In this document: piece by piece, positions 13,301-23,215 of the stretch
Numbering within the stretch: the first letter of the stretch is position 1
How the letters are laid out: each line of letters begins with the position of its first letter
Source of the DNA: Chrysopilus asiliformis
Lineage: Eukaryota; Arthropoda; Insecta; Diptera; Rhagionidae
Assembly (NCBI GenBank): GCA_964034945.1
Contig: OZ035960.1
Location: 101,796,733 to 101,860,732, forward strand
Length of the DNA: 64,000 nt
Direction: 5' to 3'
The notes under the pieces: model-generated
What the model was told of the DNA's origin: nothing
Databases searched by the model: none
Seen by the model: the letters and a program-made list of their open reading frames with translations, nothing else
Translations under genes and position numbers: made by a program

Positions 13301-16300
13301 GACCACTGACTACAACGACTACAGCTGCAAATGACATAACAAACATTTTTAAGGGTATATGCAAAGATATTTCCTTAGATATGTTTAATATAAATCTTTT
13401 TATGAGCTTTTCTTCTTATCACATATATATATATATTTTTTTAAATGCTATACTCTTGCGACTTTCTGTTTGAGATAGTTATTTGATTTTTTCTTTGCTA
13501 TTCTGTTTGCTACTATACATTGTCATTGGCACGAATTCTTTTCTTAAGTATGTTTTTTTTTCTGTTAATATATTTTTTTTTAATATAGGTTCGGATTCCA
13601 AGCCACATACCATTAACGATCCATTCCATCAGCAGAAATATCGATTCACAGGCCCTGCTGAATGTTATTGTGAGCCGGAAATTGAAAGGTAACCGAGAAA
13701 AAAAAACTTGCCATTAAATGTTCATACCTACCACATCTTTTTAAATGTCTTCCATTTGTTATTGTTATGTTTACTAAATGTTAAGCCAGGAAGTCAGTCG
13801 ATACATGAAGAAAATTACATTTAAGTTCTGTCATTTTCATGAATTTCATTTACAAAAGAAATTCTTTTACAGTGACGTATTAATCCTGGAATGACGTATT
13901 AATCCACAATGTCAATTTTATACAGTGCAGGGGTTCCTAAATTTGCAATGTTTTTGGGATCGCCCAATTTCATAATTTGACGTCGTGTCTCGCATGTAGT
14001 ATATTGCAAATTGAATAGAAAATTTACAGTGAAATCAATCCATTTATTTAGAAATCCCGTTCTCCACTTTTCCCAAATTTTCCCAAACAAAATTTCTCCA
14101 CTTTTCCCAAATTTTTGAATTGTATTTCATACCGACAGTCCTATGACTGAGACATAACTGGCACAGTCCCAAATTTAGGCGTCTTGGAAACTAAAGTTGT
14201 GTCCCAGATTCATCAATTCACTGTTATAACTTATCAGACACTAGAAAAAACAATCACTAAATATATAAAAAAATCCTCTACTTCGGCTGGGGATTGTATG
14301 TAAATACATTTTTTTTATCTGCGGCGCATTTTTTCAACGATTTTCCATTTTTAATGTGTTATGTTTTTCAACAGATTTTGCCTTCGACGCTTTTGTCTTT
14401 TTTGGTTTTTTTTGCTCGAGCTATTTCATATCTCGAATATTTTGAGGCCCCGAACTTCTCTATCTCGTCGTGTCTCGCATGTAGTATATTGCAATAAAAA
14501 AAGTCTCAAGTCCTATACAGATAGGACTTGGTGCTATAATTATAGGAACGTGTCCTATTTCAAATTAGAATGTCGCGAATATATAGGAGAGAATCCAATA
14601 ATCAATGGAGACATTACAACGTTTTATAGGATTGAGTCCTTTACAAAAGGGAATGTCGCCATATTTTTGTCGTAACCAGTCTAACATATATAGTAATCCC
14701 TCCCATGTAACACGTTGGAGTCTTTGCCATAATTTTAGGAATGGTTACACAAAAAAAAAGAATACGTCCACTTTTTTGTTGGAATGTGTCCTAAAAAATG
14801 TGGGAGCTGTTACACCTTTTTTATAGGAATGATTCCCATATTTGGCCACTATGCCGTTTTTTCCCATCGGAATGGTTCCTATATGTTTTTTCCGTGTAAG
14901 AATCAAAATTTCGTGTAAAGTTTGCCGAAAGGGACTTAGAGCAATGACGTAATTACAAATTTTTGAAACCTTTGAAAAATTCTTTGAGTGGGCTCTACCA
15001 GTAATTAAAACCCTTTAAAAATCTTCTTTAAAAAATCCAAAATTGAAAATCAATTTTTTTAAAGGGAACCAATTTTTGACGCGCCTAAGCCCCCACCCCC
15101 CTCACCGCGCTGCTCCAATTACGGCGCATTCGGCCGAATTTTATAGAATATTGTAATTTTGGTACAAAAAGGTGGTACATTTTGCTCACGCAAAGTGAAA
15201 TAAAAATACAAAAAAAATATTGGTTCCACAGGATCTCCGTTGAAAAAGTCAAAACATGAGATATAACTTGAATAATTGACAGATAAAAAACTTCTCTAAT
15301 TTTCTATATGGCTTTAAATAAAATCCATTGTAATTTCTTTGAAAAGATAAATATATTTTTTAAAAACACTATACTGTAACAATGAAAGAAATTTTTTCTT
15401 TGGATTTTTTCAATTTTCATATAGTGTTGCTCCTGATGAAAAAGAATTAGCGCGTGAAGCTAGGCGGAAATTGAAGGAGGAGAGACAACGTAAAAAGGAA
15501 CGTAAACGCAACAAAAAGGCTCGCATGGAGAAGGAATGCCTTTCAGAACGTATGAATTGTTTTAGCCATGATAGTAGTCACTGGCGAACGGCACCGATGT
15601 GGAATGATACGCCATTTTGTTTCTGTATGAATGCGAATAATAACACATATTCCTGTGTACGAACAATAAATGCGACTCATGACTTCCTTTATTGTGAATT
15701 TACAACTGGATTAATTACGTTCTACAACCTGAGAATAGGTAATATATGCAAGACTGAAAAAGGCTTTTATTTTAATGTTTAAAATATTTTTTTTGTTTGC
15801 AAATGTTTTTTTAGATCCTTTTGAGACGTTGAATCGAGCATCGACACTGAGTCCAGAGGAGAAGTCCTATTTGCATGACACATTGGAAACATTAAAATCG
15901 TGTCGGGGAAGAAGCTGTACAATTAATCGGCACACTTCAGTTGGCGTCCAAGAAAACAATTTTAATCATCCTGTCAGAGGATCAAAGCGAAAATATGGGC
16001 CAATAGGTAGGAATTGATCTTAAAAGCTGTCGTAGATTTTTTTTTCTTTGCATTTGGCGGTGTGAATTTTAAAGAAATTCAAAGGAAAAGTACACATTTT
16101 TGAATGAAATCCGATTATTTTTTAATTTTTCCTCCTTTTCTGCTTATTTTTAATATTATTAAACATTCTCACGCCTTCTTTAATGGAAATTTGAAAATCT
16201 AGCTAAGGAAGAGGCTATCAAAAAAATTCGTCACGCTATTTTTAGCGAAAATGTCTAAAAATAGCGTGACGATTTTTTTTGATAGCCTCTTCCTTAGCTA

Positions 16301-17929
16301 GATTCTCAAATTTCCATTAAAGAAGGCGTGAGAATTTTCTGAAATTTTGTGTAGAAATATAACTAAATTTTTCGTCTAAAGCAGTAAAATTTGGAGATTT
16401 TTATCAGATTTTTTTTTTTGAATGGACTTTTTGAAGGCAGATGAATTTTATACTAAAACTAGAGGTCCTGTTCTGATTAATCCGCGGTCCAAACTAGGGA
16501 CGTCAATTTTTTGAAAAACCCGGTTTTTAAGTGTAAACCGGGCCGGTTTAACCGGGTCCAAAAAACCGGGTATTAAAACAGCGAAAAACCGTTTTGTTCA
16601 AAGGTTAGGTCTTAGACGCAACAAATACACTATAATACAAACAAAAGGCGTGAAATGCCATATAATTAAGTAAGAGGCAATAAATGGCACAATATAATTA
16701 TGTATTTGCTTTAGAGTGCCTACACTCAGAAAAATGTCCAGGTCAACTTTTTGTCAGGTTAACTCTGACCTTACAGAGGTGTCTGTAAGCCAGCTAGCGG
16801 TCAGAGTTAACCTATCTAAGGTCAACTCGTGCAGCTCCCAATGCCCTACTTCACCTGCTGGTGGCTTAATTTCAGAATTTCTCCGACCACAGGTCAACTC
16901 AGTTTTACTTGCTCACATGCAGGCGAACGCGCGCCTGCCCGAGGTCAATTATGCCGTATGTAGGTCGTCGAGTTAGCCTCCATTTTTCTGAGTGTAAAAA
17001 GGAGTGTTTCTAACAAACCAGTTGCACGGAAATTGGTTTAAAATTATTTTTCCGTACAAAAAAATGATCGGTTTTTTTGAACGGTTTTTGGCTTTAAAAA
17101 AAAACACCGGCTATAACGGTGCAAAAAAAACACCGAAAAAAACCGGTTAACCGAAGCAAAAACACCGGGTAACCGGTTTAACCGGTTCTTTTTTGACATC
17201 CCTAGCCCAAACGATTGTTTTCTTCGGCTTTCAGTCTTTAGATTAGTTTGCGACTTTGAGCCAAAACTGGGTCAAAAACAGCTCAGGAAATAGGTGGAAG
17301 AGAGATTCGCTGGAAAGGAAGTGTTTATTTTAGCAGACGTGCATGTTGGTCTTATAGTGAAACCCGGATCAAAACTATTGGAACGATACAGAAACTAGCC
17401 GGAAAGGTGGCATTATGGTGGGGGGGGGATAACTTTTCTTTATCAAATAGCCTAGCACACTCATCTGGCTACTAATAAACTCACGGCAAGTTCTGAGGCA
17501 ATTAGCGAACAAACAAACGGTTCTGTTTTTGTTGGTTTTTTTTTCTGCGGTTTATCCAATTATAAAACTTTCTCAGACGGAAAGTCCAAATTTTTATACA
17601 AAAAGACAAATTTCAAACGTACTTTTTTCCTTTATTTAGCAGGTGGACATCTGTTTCCCGAATACGATGGGACACAAACAAAACGAAGGAACAAATTACC
17701 AAAGTAATTGTTTTCGCTGTATAATTTTAGTATAATTTTTTATGAAATTTAAACGTTTTATTTTAATAGTCGATGGAGTAATCAAACCAAACGGAAACAT
17801 TTCCATCATCAACAACATCAACACAATTCAGAATCAACTCGCCGAAATCATCGTGGCAATCAACACTACAACCATCAGCAACAAAATCAACGAAGGCCAG
17901 TCTGGACAGAGCAAGATTTGTACAATTGA
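7345..17929 (+). CDS. Sulf1: Extracellular heparan sulfate 6-O-endosulfatase (Sulf1), 3' part
   Basis: Eleven exons read through in one frame with GT-AG sites: 7345-7671, 7740-8083, 8186-8305, 9553-9725, 10075-10217, 11820-13354, 13589-13688, 15425-15738, 15815-16006, 17643-17703 and 17770-17929 (TGA), giving about 1155 residues. Family knowledge: Sulfs are secreted or Golgi sulfatases that remove 6-O-sulfates from heparan sulfate and so tune Wnt, FGF and Hedgehog signalling. Seen here: the end of the sulfatase domain ([14 protein letters not shown], the [12 protein letters not shown] metal-site motif, the lysine in [22 protein letters not shown]); a long hydrophilic domain in exon 6; then the conserved C-terminal part ([40 protein letters not shown]). 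The exon with the formylglycine cysteine lies beyond the left edge, so the gene is incomplete here. The 17643 acceptor could instead be 17640, adding one residue. AATAAA at 18184 is a plausible poly(A) signal. Confidence 0.93.
8500..9145 (-). repeat. (GTCY)n repeat, subfamily A, in a Sulf1 intron
   Basis: Reverse copy inside the 8306-9552 intron. It shows a short GTCCGTCCATCTGTCTGTCC core, 'ggattgagctagagacttg', two diverged 'ttctcgaaaacgg' segments and 'gagtattttacgattag'. Its far end at 8520-8550 forms a small palindrome, CGATTGCCCGAGGGCAATCG. Confidence 0.7.
9146..9552. other. Rest of the Sulf1 8306-9552 intron
   Basis: AT-rich intron sequence with no recognisable element; the acceptor is TTTACAG just before 9553. 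Confidence 0.4.
10218..10867. other. Proximal part of the Sulf1 10218-11819 intron
   Basis: Non-coding. Near 10560-10615 the motif CCGGGAC occurs several times on both strands ('ccgggacgccgggacaa', 'ggactgtcccgg'), probably the end of an old inverted-repeat element. The rest shows nothing I recognise. Confidence 0.35.
10875..11545 (-). repeat. (GTCY)n repeat, subfamily B, in a Sulf1 intron
   Basis: Begins with the subfamily B end 'acccgtatggtgaaacc', is broken at 10901-11271 by a MITE, and resumes with 'ggtatattgactttgcc', 'cgtttgtaacgccaagatt', 'ttacaccagtgtgtttag' and a short GTCC/GTCT core. The far end past 'aatgggcaaaaatggacc' is truncated. Confidence 0.8.
10901..11271. mobile_element. 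371-bp MITE with 5-bp CAAAG target duplication
   Basis: Inverted ends CGCGATATTACACACGGCAA (left) and the complement of CGTGATATTACACACGGCAA (right), continuing to about 37 bp with few mismatches. It is flanked by CAAAG at 10896-10900 and 11272-11276. Removing it with one CAAAG restores the 'ccaaagggtatatt' seen in other subfamily B copies. That internal control makes the boundaries secure. No coding capacity; superfamily uncertain. Confidence 0.9.
11820..13354 (+). other. Sulf1: Sulf1 exon 6: hydrophilic domain
   Basis: This 1535-bp exon encodes most of the heparan sulfate-binding hydrophilic domain. Two multibasic sites, GRRHKRS (about 11835) and HRQKRE (about 12045), fit furin-type cleavage; vertebrate Sulfs are known to be cut by furin in this domain. 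A charged helical block with [12 protein letters not shown] and a [19 protein letters not shown] coiled-coil-like stretch (about 12185-12350) matches the conserved block of vertebrate Sulfs. From about 12400 to 13340 the chain becomes a low-complexity Ser/Thr/Asn/Gly/His-rich linker, longer than in vertebrates. Frame and both splice sites are consistent; the continuation after 13354 is intron read-through. Confidence 0.85.
13689..15424. other. Sulf1 intron with a 29-bp direct repeat
   Basis: Intron between the 13589-13688 and 15425-15738 exons. An identical 29-bp sequence beginning CGTCGTGTCTCGCATGTAGT occurs at 13981-14009 and 14466-14494. Between them a 'ttctccacttttcccaaa' motif is repeated at 14055-14115. 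From 14495 to 14900 the motif 'taggaatg/gtcctat' recurs on both strands, suggesting an old internally repetitive element. No coding potential recognised. Confidence 0.6.
16165..16335. mobile_element. 171-bp fold-back in a Sulf1 intron
   Basis: The left arm (16165 to about 16240) and right arm (about 16257-16335) are near-perfect reverse complements beginning ATTCTCACGCCTTCTTTAAT, around a short loop at about 16241-16256. As part of the Sulf1 pre-mRNA it would fold into a hairpin of roughly 75 base pairs. Confidence 0.88.
16495..17204. mobile_element. hAT-like non-autonomous element with 8-bp TSD
   Basis: Ends TAGGGACGTCAA and TTGACATCCCTA are inverted, fitting the hAT terminal pattern, and the interior is dense in ACCGG/CCGGTT motifs on both strands. 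It is flanked by GTCCAAAC (16487-16494) and GCCCAAAC (17205-17212), an 8-bp target duplication with one mismatch. A TA-inserted MITE sits inside at 16723-16994. No transposase is seen. Confidence 0.85.
16723..16994 (+). mobile_element. 272-bp MITE, CACTCAGAAAAATG ends, copy 1
   Basis: Perfect inverted ends CACTCAGAAAAATG, flanked by TA on both sides, as Tc1/mariner-type elements leave. The interior carries AGGTCAACTT and GGTCAGAGTTAACC motifs. It has one open frame (80-86 residues) with no known family. The copy at 24051 has the same length and is almost identical, in reverse orientation. Open frames with so few differences over this short a span reflect youth of the copies, not proof of a protein. 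Confidence 0.88.
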
Positions 17930-18930
17930 ATAAGAATTAATAGATGAATCTTTTACTTAAGATTTGCAAGTATTAAGAGTCTATTAATACCAAATATCTA
18001 CTCATGATAGAAGCATATATATTTGAAGTATGAAAATAAGCTAAAATACATCGAAAAAAAAATCTCGTTCAGTTAAAAAAAATTTATTTTCGATTAATTT
18101 TAAATTATTTAGATGTCTTCAATCGGATAAGACTGTTAACTGGAAAATGAATACTAATATGTGGTATTCATGTAAGAAAAAAAAATAAACGATTTATTAA
18201 ATAATAATAATGATAGTTAGATAATATTTGAAGGTTTTCTTGGGTGACTCACTCAATGCTAAAATTAGAGCGTAGTGAAAACTCAACCAAATATAATATA
18301 AATTAACTAATAATTGAATGATAGTATTATTAAAAATAGTTTGTACTGCTAAAATATAATTCTCCCAATATAACAATAATGCAATATTATAAAATATCAT
18401 TTTATGAGAATTTGCGATAAAAATTTTATGCTAAATATTATCGTTGGGTAGTATTATTGCTCAAAGAAAATTACAAAGTAAAATTAAATTTTGTGATAAA
18501 TTTTAGCGAAAAAAAAATTAAAAATATATACGTTTTGCTTTGTATAATTTTTATTGAATTGTATATCATTATATGTGTATGCATATAAGCATAAAATAAT
18601 TTTAATATTTATTATTTATTTTTTACAAGTTTTGTAGATGAGAACAAATAAGATACAATAACGTATAATTAAACTCAAACTGCCACCATGATACATCTGT
18701 TTAAATTACAAAAAAAAAATGTTGAATTTGGTTCTCAATCTTTTAAAGTTATAAGTGATAAACATATGTACATCGCAATAAAAATTTTAAACATATATTT
18801 TTTTGATTTTTTAAACTTCACTTATCTCTGTATATAACAGCAACCGACAATAGCTTTTTGCTTTCTTATACGTAGTATAATAAAGTATTATATTCATGAA
18901 AAACATCGACCTCTCAATTTTAAAAACATT
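17930..18930 (+). other. Sulf1 3' untranslated region and AT-rich flank
   Basis: Very AT-rich. Possible poly(A) signals AATAAA at 18184-18189 and about 18775. No other gene recognised; the true transcript end cannot be fixed from sequence. Confidence 0.5.
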
Positions 18931-18934
18931 TCCC

Positions 18935-19310
18935 GAGCACTCCTGAGTCGATTGGAGTATTATCACAAAAATGTTTTTCTGTCTGTCAGTCAGCTAGTCT
19001 GTCAGTTTGTTAGTATGTGTAAAAGATTTCTCAAAAACTAATAGAGCTAGAGCCATAAAATTTCACAAGAGCGTTTGAAATGGGACGATCTTATCAACTT
19101 TTGGTGGTTAAATAGAAGTAAACAAAATGGCGCCTTTTTAAAAATCATAATTTCGTTTATCCCTGTTTACTCTGAAATTACGCGTTTCTCAGTCGTTTTA
19201 TGTATAACCATAGAATAAGGAATATATAGAAAAAACTCTGCCGAACAAATTTTTGACAAATTTCCCCTTCGAAGGGGGGAAAAATGTCCCTATCATTCAC
19301 TAGCTACGGC
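18935..19310 (+). repeat. Dispersed repeat with CTGTCAGT core
   Basis: 'ctgagtcgattggagtatta', then CTGTCTGTCAGTCAGCTAG, then 'ctaatagagctagagccata': the same arrangement (microsatellite next to an 'agctagag' motif) as the other dispersed families, but a different sequence. Single copy in the window. Confidence 0.45.
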
Positions 19311-19679
19311 CTAAAAGTTAATTACTTTTAGACTAGGGAGCACGAAGCAGAGAGAACATTTTCTAATCATTTTCGTCGTATCTATTCAATGAGATGGAGG
19401 AATCGAATGGATAATTTTTTCCGTGTTACATCGGATCCTCTTGCTTCATCTCACAGTGGAAAAATTTTCTCTAAAAATTTGTTCTAAGAGTTTATTCTTT
19501 AGATTATTTGTTCTCTGGTATAACTATAGTTGAAGATACTAAAACTTCCTAAACTTTTGTTTTGGAACTCCATATCTCCAGCCAGTATCAAGATATACTG
19601 TTATTTTAAGAAAAAATAAATTTTTCAGAGATATTTTTATTAAAAATTAGATTTTTGCGAATTTCTTGCAAACTAAAGA

Positions 19680-20067
19680 TTTTTTTGAAGAAAAAAACAT
19701 AACAAAAGCTATAATTGCCAATCTGGCAATTATTGAAAACCCGTATGGTGATATTCGTATCATAATTTGAGCACTTTGAAGTGCCAAAATTCCACTTTGA
19801 AGTCAAACTTTCCTATTAGATTTTTTAAAAATTTATTCCAATCGGATTTTGATGTATGGAAGTTTTATGTAGAATCATATCCTAAATAACTTTTGTTCTT
19901 GGACTTTTTTGATAAGATGCATCGTTTTTGAGATATTCGCAAAAAACATTTTCGTTCGTAATAGTCCATTTTTGCCCATTAACGAACTTAGCCTCGCATT
20001 TTACGAAAAACGGATCTGTGCAAACTTTCAAGTCTCTAGCTCAATCCGTGCGCCCGCAATCAGCGCC

Positions 20068-20101
<34 letters not shown>

Positions 20102-20275
20102 GGACGGACAGACGGACGAACAGACGGACAGACGGACGGACATGCAAAAATTAAATATTTTTATCATTCTAAACACACTGGTGTGTCATTTTTTTGTACG
20201 ATGACGGGATCTTGGCGTTACAAACGGTAAGGCAAAGTTAATATACCCTTTGGTTCCACCATACGGGTATAAACA
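19680..20275 (+). repeat. (GTCY)n repeat, subfamily B
   Basis: Full-length-looking copy: 'aacataacaaaagctataat', 'acccgtatggtgatattcg', 'aagtctctagctcaatccgt', a CAGA/CGGA microsatellite at 20069-20140, 'aacacactggtgtgtcattt', and the end 'ccatacgggtataaa'. The ends carry the inverted motif ACCCGTATGGTG / CACCATACGGGT. Confidence 0.85.
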
Positions 20276-20746
20276 GTTGAAAGAAGCATTAAAGATATTA
20301 AAATTCTCCACATTTTTGCTATTTGCCCTAAATCGATATCTTTTACCGTTGTCGAGATATTTCAAATTTTGTAGAAAAAAATCATAGTTCAGGAGTCGGA
20401 GTCTGATATTCTAAAGTTTCAGGAGTCGGAAAAAACTCTTTAGAACATAATAAATCTTCTATTTGCTTCAAAAAATGCAAAATTATCGGTTAAAATCGTT
20501 TCAAAACTTGATTTGCCCCTTTAGCACTATCCCTTATATTTTACCGCCGCAGTACAGGCTTATACTAATAAACAAACTAAAAATTTGGTAAATTTTTACA
20601 CGTGGACACGATAATCCTTTGCCAATTGTCCTGTAAGGCTCTGATCCTATTTTGACTTTTCAAGCAGTTTTTATTCTTTCTCAATATGAATTAAAGATAA
20701 AAAATATGAAAAAAAAATGTTTGGTGGAATATCAGAAGATTAAAAT
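20276..20746. other. Non-coding spacer
   Basis: AT-rich. A short repeated phrase 'caggagtcgga' occurs at about 20391 and 20420. No gene or element recognised. Confidence 0.35.
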
Positions 20747-20836
20747 TTTATTTTACACGACAAATGTTACAATTTAAAATCAATGTTGTTTTTAAAACAA
20801 TTCAAAACATTTTTTAATTCCCCGAAAACCCTTAAT

Positions 20837-21444
20837 TTATCTTCCTTTAACAACTCTTGCGGTACCATTGAAATATCCGAGTTCAATTATTTTGTTATTC
20901 AACTTTGTAGTAAATGCGGCGTGGTATTTGTAAATCAACCGATTTAGACCAAAGTTAAAGAAACTGGATGGAAAATAATCGGATGAAACACTGAAATTTC
21001 TCAAGTAATACATTCCAACTTTGAAGGGGCATTGCTTGGGGATATTCGAATGTTTATTAAAATCGTCTAAAACAAATTGCGTCACTGGATTGTTTTTTAC
21101 TCCCGTTAAAACTTCGCAAATATTCTTCGTTTTATTCATAATATTAATAATTCTTCGTTTGTGAATCAAGTCAATTCCATGATTTACAAATATTACATCA
21201 ACATCAGTCGTAATTTTCATCGTGGCCTCCAATGTTCGATTATTTTTTATAGATGCATTAAGACTGATTGCTGGCGTGAACGATTTTATTTTAATTTCTG
21301 ATATCATTATTCTGTATTTAACCTTAAAGAGATTTTTCTCAGAACGAAAGTGAAATTTTTAAATTTGAAAATATTTTTTACTTGATTTGAAAGGACTGTT
21401 AGCGAAAACGTCATAAATATCAGAAGAGTTGCAAAAATCGTCAT
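20837..21444 (-). CDS. DUF1091-family secreted protein 1
   Basis: Two exons: 21382-21444 (63 bp, 21 codons) and 20837-21322 (TAA), split by a 59-bp GT-AG intron in phase 0; 182 residues. Exon 1 (MTIFATLLIFMTFSLTVLSNQ) is a clear signal peptide. The mature part resembles insect DUF1091 proteins, which are predicted to have an MD-2-like lipid-recognition fold. It shows the family's NKTKNICEVL...NNPVTQFV block, then HSNIPKQCPFKVGMYYLRNF with CP before an aromatic pair, and a C-terminal beta-strand pattern. Drosophila relatives form large clusters, and some (CheB) act in gustatory detection of pheromones. No ligand can be assigned here. AATAAA on this strand at 20747-20752 lies about 85 bp past the stop. 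Confidence 0.78.
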
Positions 21445-21654
21445 AGTAAAACTTTATTTTGCAACCAATGTTGATGTGGATAAAATTTCCGTATGACTGA
21501 AAATATTTCGAAATGTGTTGATCATCAAGCGTTTAAAAATTCATTAAACACAGATTTACACTTCAATGAGTTTATTTTTAAATTCATAGTGAATCTTACA
21601 AAAAGCTATGAAAGAATGAAAAAAAATTTTTTTTGGGGTGAGGTTTTACGCCTT

Positions 21655-22018
21655 TTTTTAATTTATAACATAAGAAAAGCTACAATTGCCAGGGGCGAAT
21701 AGTCAAATACTCTATATGATGACAGACAAAATGTTTATTTTAAAAAAAATCTATTTGTATTGGGGGAGGGGGAAAGGAATGGTCCGATTGGATTTTGGAG
21801 TTATGTAAAATCATATTCCAAACAAATTTCATTTTTTTAAATTTTTCAATACGACGCACCGTTTTCGAGAAAACAAGAAAAAAGTATTCCATTTGTATGG
21901 GAGAGATGGGAAGGAGTGGTCCGATTGAATTTTAATGTATTGGACGGTTATGTAAAATCACAGATTTTACCTTAATAAATTTTTCAATAACACTCAATGT
22001 TTTCGAGGAAACAAGAAA
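21655..22018 (+). repeat. (GTCY)n repeat, subfamily A, 5' part
   Basis: 'aacataagaaaagctacaat', 'caaatactctatatgatgac', 'gtggtccgattgaattttaa'. The copy stops where the fold-back at 22019 begins, so the fold-back probably inserted into it. Confidence 0.75.
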
Positions 22019-22470
22019 AAAAAAACACTTTAAAAAACAAGTTTTATAACCTTATACACTTTCAAAATGCACTAAAAAGTAAAAAACAAGTTTAAAGTTT
22101 CACAAAAAATGTTTTTATAAATTGCGTGTTGTTGTGAAAGTATAAAGTGTGCTGCGTTGCACAGTATGAAACCGCTATTACAGATTCAAGAGCAAATGCA
22201 ACGTCACACACTTTATACTTTCACAACAACACGCAATTTATAAAAACATTTTTTGTGAAACTTTAAACTTGTTTTTTACTTTTTACGGCCAATTTATTCA
22301 CTAGGAGTTAAATCGCCTTAACTCCCTTAACTCACCTTTTACATGGAAAATAACACTAGCTAACTCCCTTAACTCACTAACTCGGCTTAACTCCTAGTGA
22401 ATAAATTAGGGGTTAGTGCATTTTGAAAGTGTATAAGGTTATAAAACTTGTTTTTTAAAGTGTTTTTTTT
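22019..22470. mobile_element. Fold-back element with ~130-bp arms
   Basis: The left arm (22019-22151) and the right arm (from 22206 to 22470, less the insert at 22286-22412) are essentially exact reverse complements, beginning AACACTTTAAAAAACAAG. The loop (about 22152-22205) contains a further TGCGTTGCA/TGCAACG pairing. The intact left arm shows what the right arm looked like before insertion. Confidence 0.9.
22286..22412 (+). mobile_element. 127-bp Harbinger-type MITE, copy 1
   Basis: Ends CGGCCAATTTATTCACTAGG and the complement of CCCCTAATTTATTCACTAGG. The interior is a chain of TTAACTCCC / TTAACTCAC words. It is flanked by TTA on both sides (22283-22285, 22413-22415). The uninterrupted arm of the host fold-back reads ACTTTTTAGTGC, so the 3-bp duplication is confirmed internally. 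A TWA duplication is typical of PIF/Harbinger. Confidence 0.9.
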
Positions 22471-22539
22471 TATTTTATACTTTTTAGTCTTGAATTAGCC
22501 TACCAAAAACCTCCAGAAAAGATCTTTCGCGGAAATTTG

Positions 22540-23215
22540 AGCAAAAGGAAACTCACGTTATCTTTGCAGGACATTCCGTTATCCTTACAGAATTTTAAAT
22601 GTCAGAATCGGATTCAGCGACCCCAAAAACCCCCTAATGCAATTTTTCCCCGGAAAAAATGGGAAAAGGATATGTGCGTCATCCTTACAGGACCTTCCGT
22701 TTTGAATTTTGAAAATCTAACACCGAATTCGTGATCAGCGACCCCGAAAACCCCCTGATGCCAGTTTTTCCCGAGAGAAATGGGAAAAAGGATATTTGCG
22801 TTATCCTTACAGGACCTTCCGTTTTGAATTTTGAAAATCTAACACCGAATTCGTGATCAGCGACCCCGAAAACCCCCTGATTCCATTTTTTCCTGGAAAA
22901 ATGGGAAAAAGGATATTTGCGTTATCCTTACAGGACCTTCCGTTCTGAATTTTGAAAATCTGACACCGAATTCGTGATCAGCGACCCCGAAAACCCCCTA
23001 ATGCAATTTTTTCCCGGAAAAAATGGGAAAAAGGATATTTGCGTTATCCTTACAGGACCTTCCGTTTTGAATTTTGAAAATCTAACACCGAATTCGTGAT
23101 CAGCGACCCCGAAAATCCCCTAATACCATTTTTTCCCGGAAAAAATGGGAAAAAGGATATTTGCGTTATCCTTACAGGACCTTCCATTATCCTTACAAGG
23201 ATGGAGTAGTAAAAA
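22540..23215. repeat. ~120-bp minisatellite, about 5.5 copies
   Basis: Tandem unit of about 120-122 bp marked by 'atccttacaggaccttccgt', 'aacaccgaattcgtgatcag' and 'gaccccgaaaaccccctgat'. Copies start near 22680, 22800, 22925, 23045 and 23167, with a diverged first unit from 22540. Read on the minus strand, the 'ggggtcgct.a..acgaat' segment resembles the fold-back at 55556-55716. Confidence 0.88.

Noticed and set aside
16716..16976. 80-86 residue open frame conserved at 24069-24311
   Set aside because: Both copies are one young 272-bp MITE; the frame is conserved only because the DNA is, and it matches no family.
19909..20230. Open frames with QTDRQTDRRTD repeats (also at 28669, 50081, 56114 and 60984)
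   Set aside because: Translations of the CAGA/CGGA microsatellite in the dispersed (GTCY)n repeats; the same peptide occurs wherever the repeat does.
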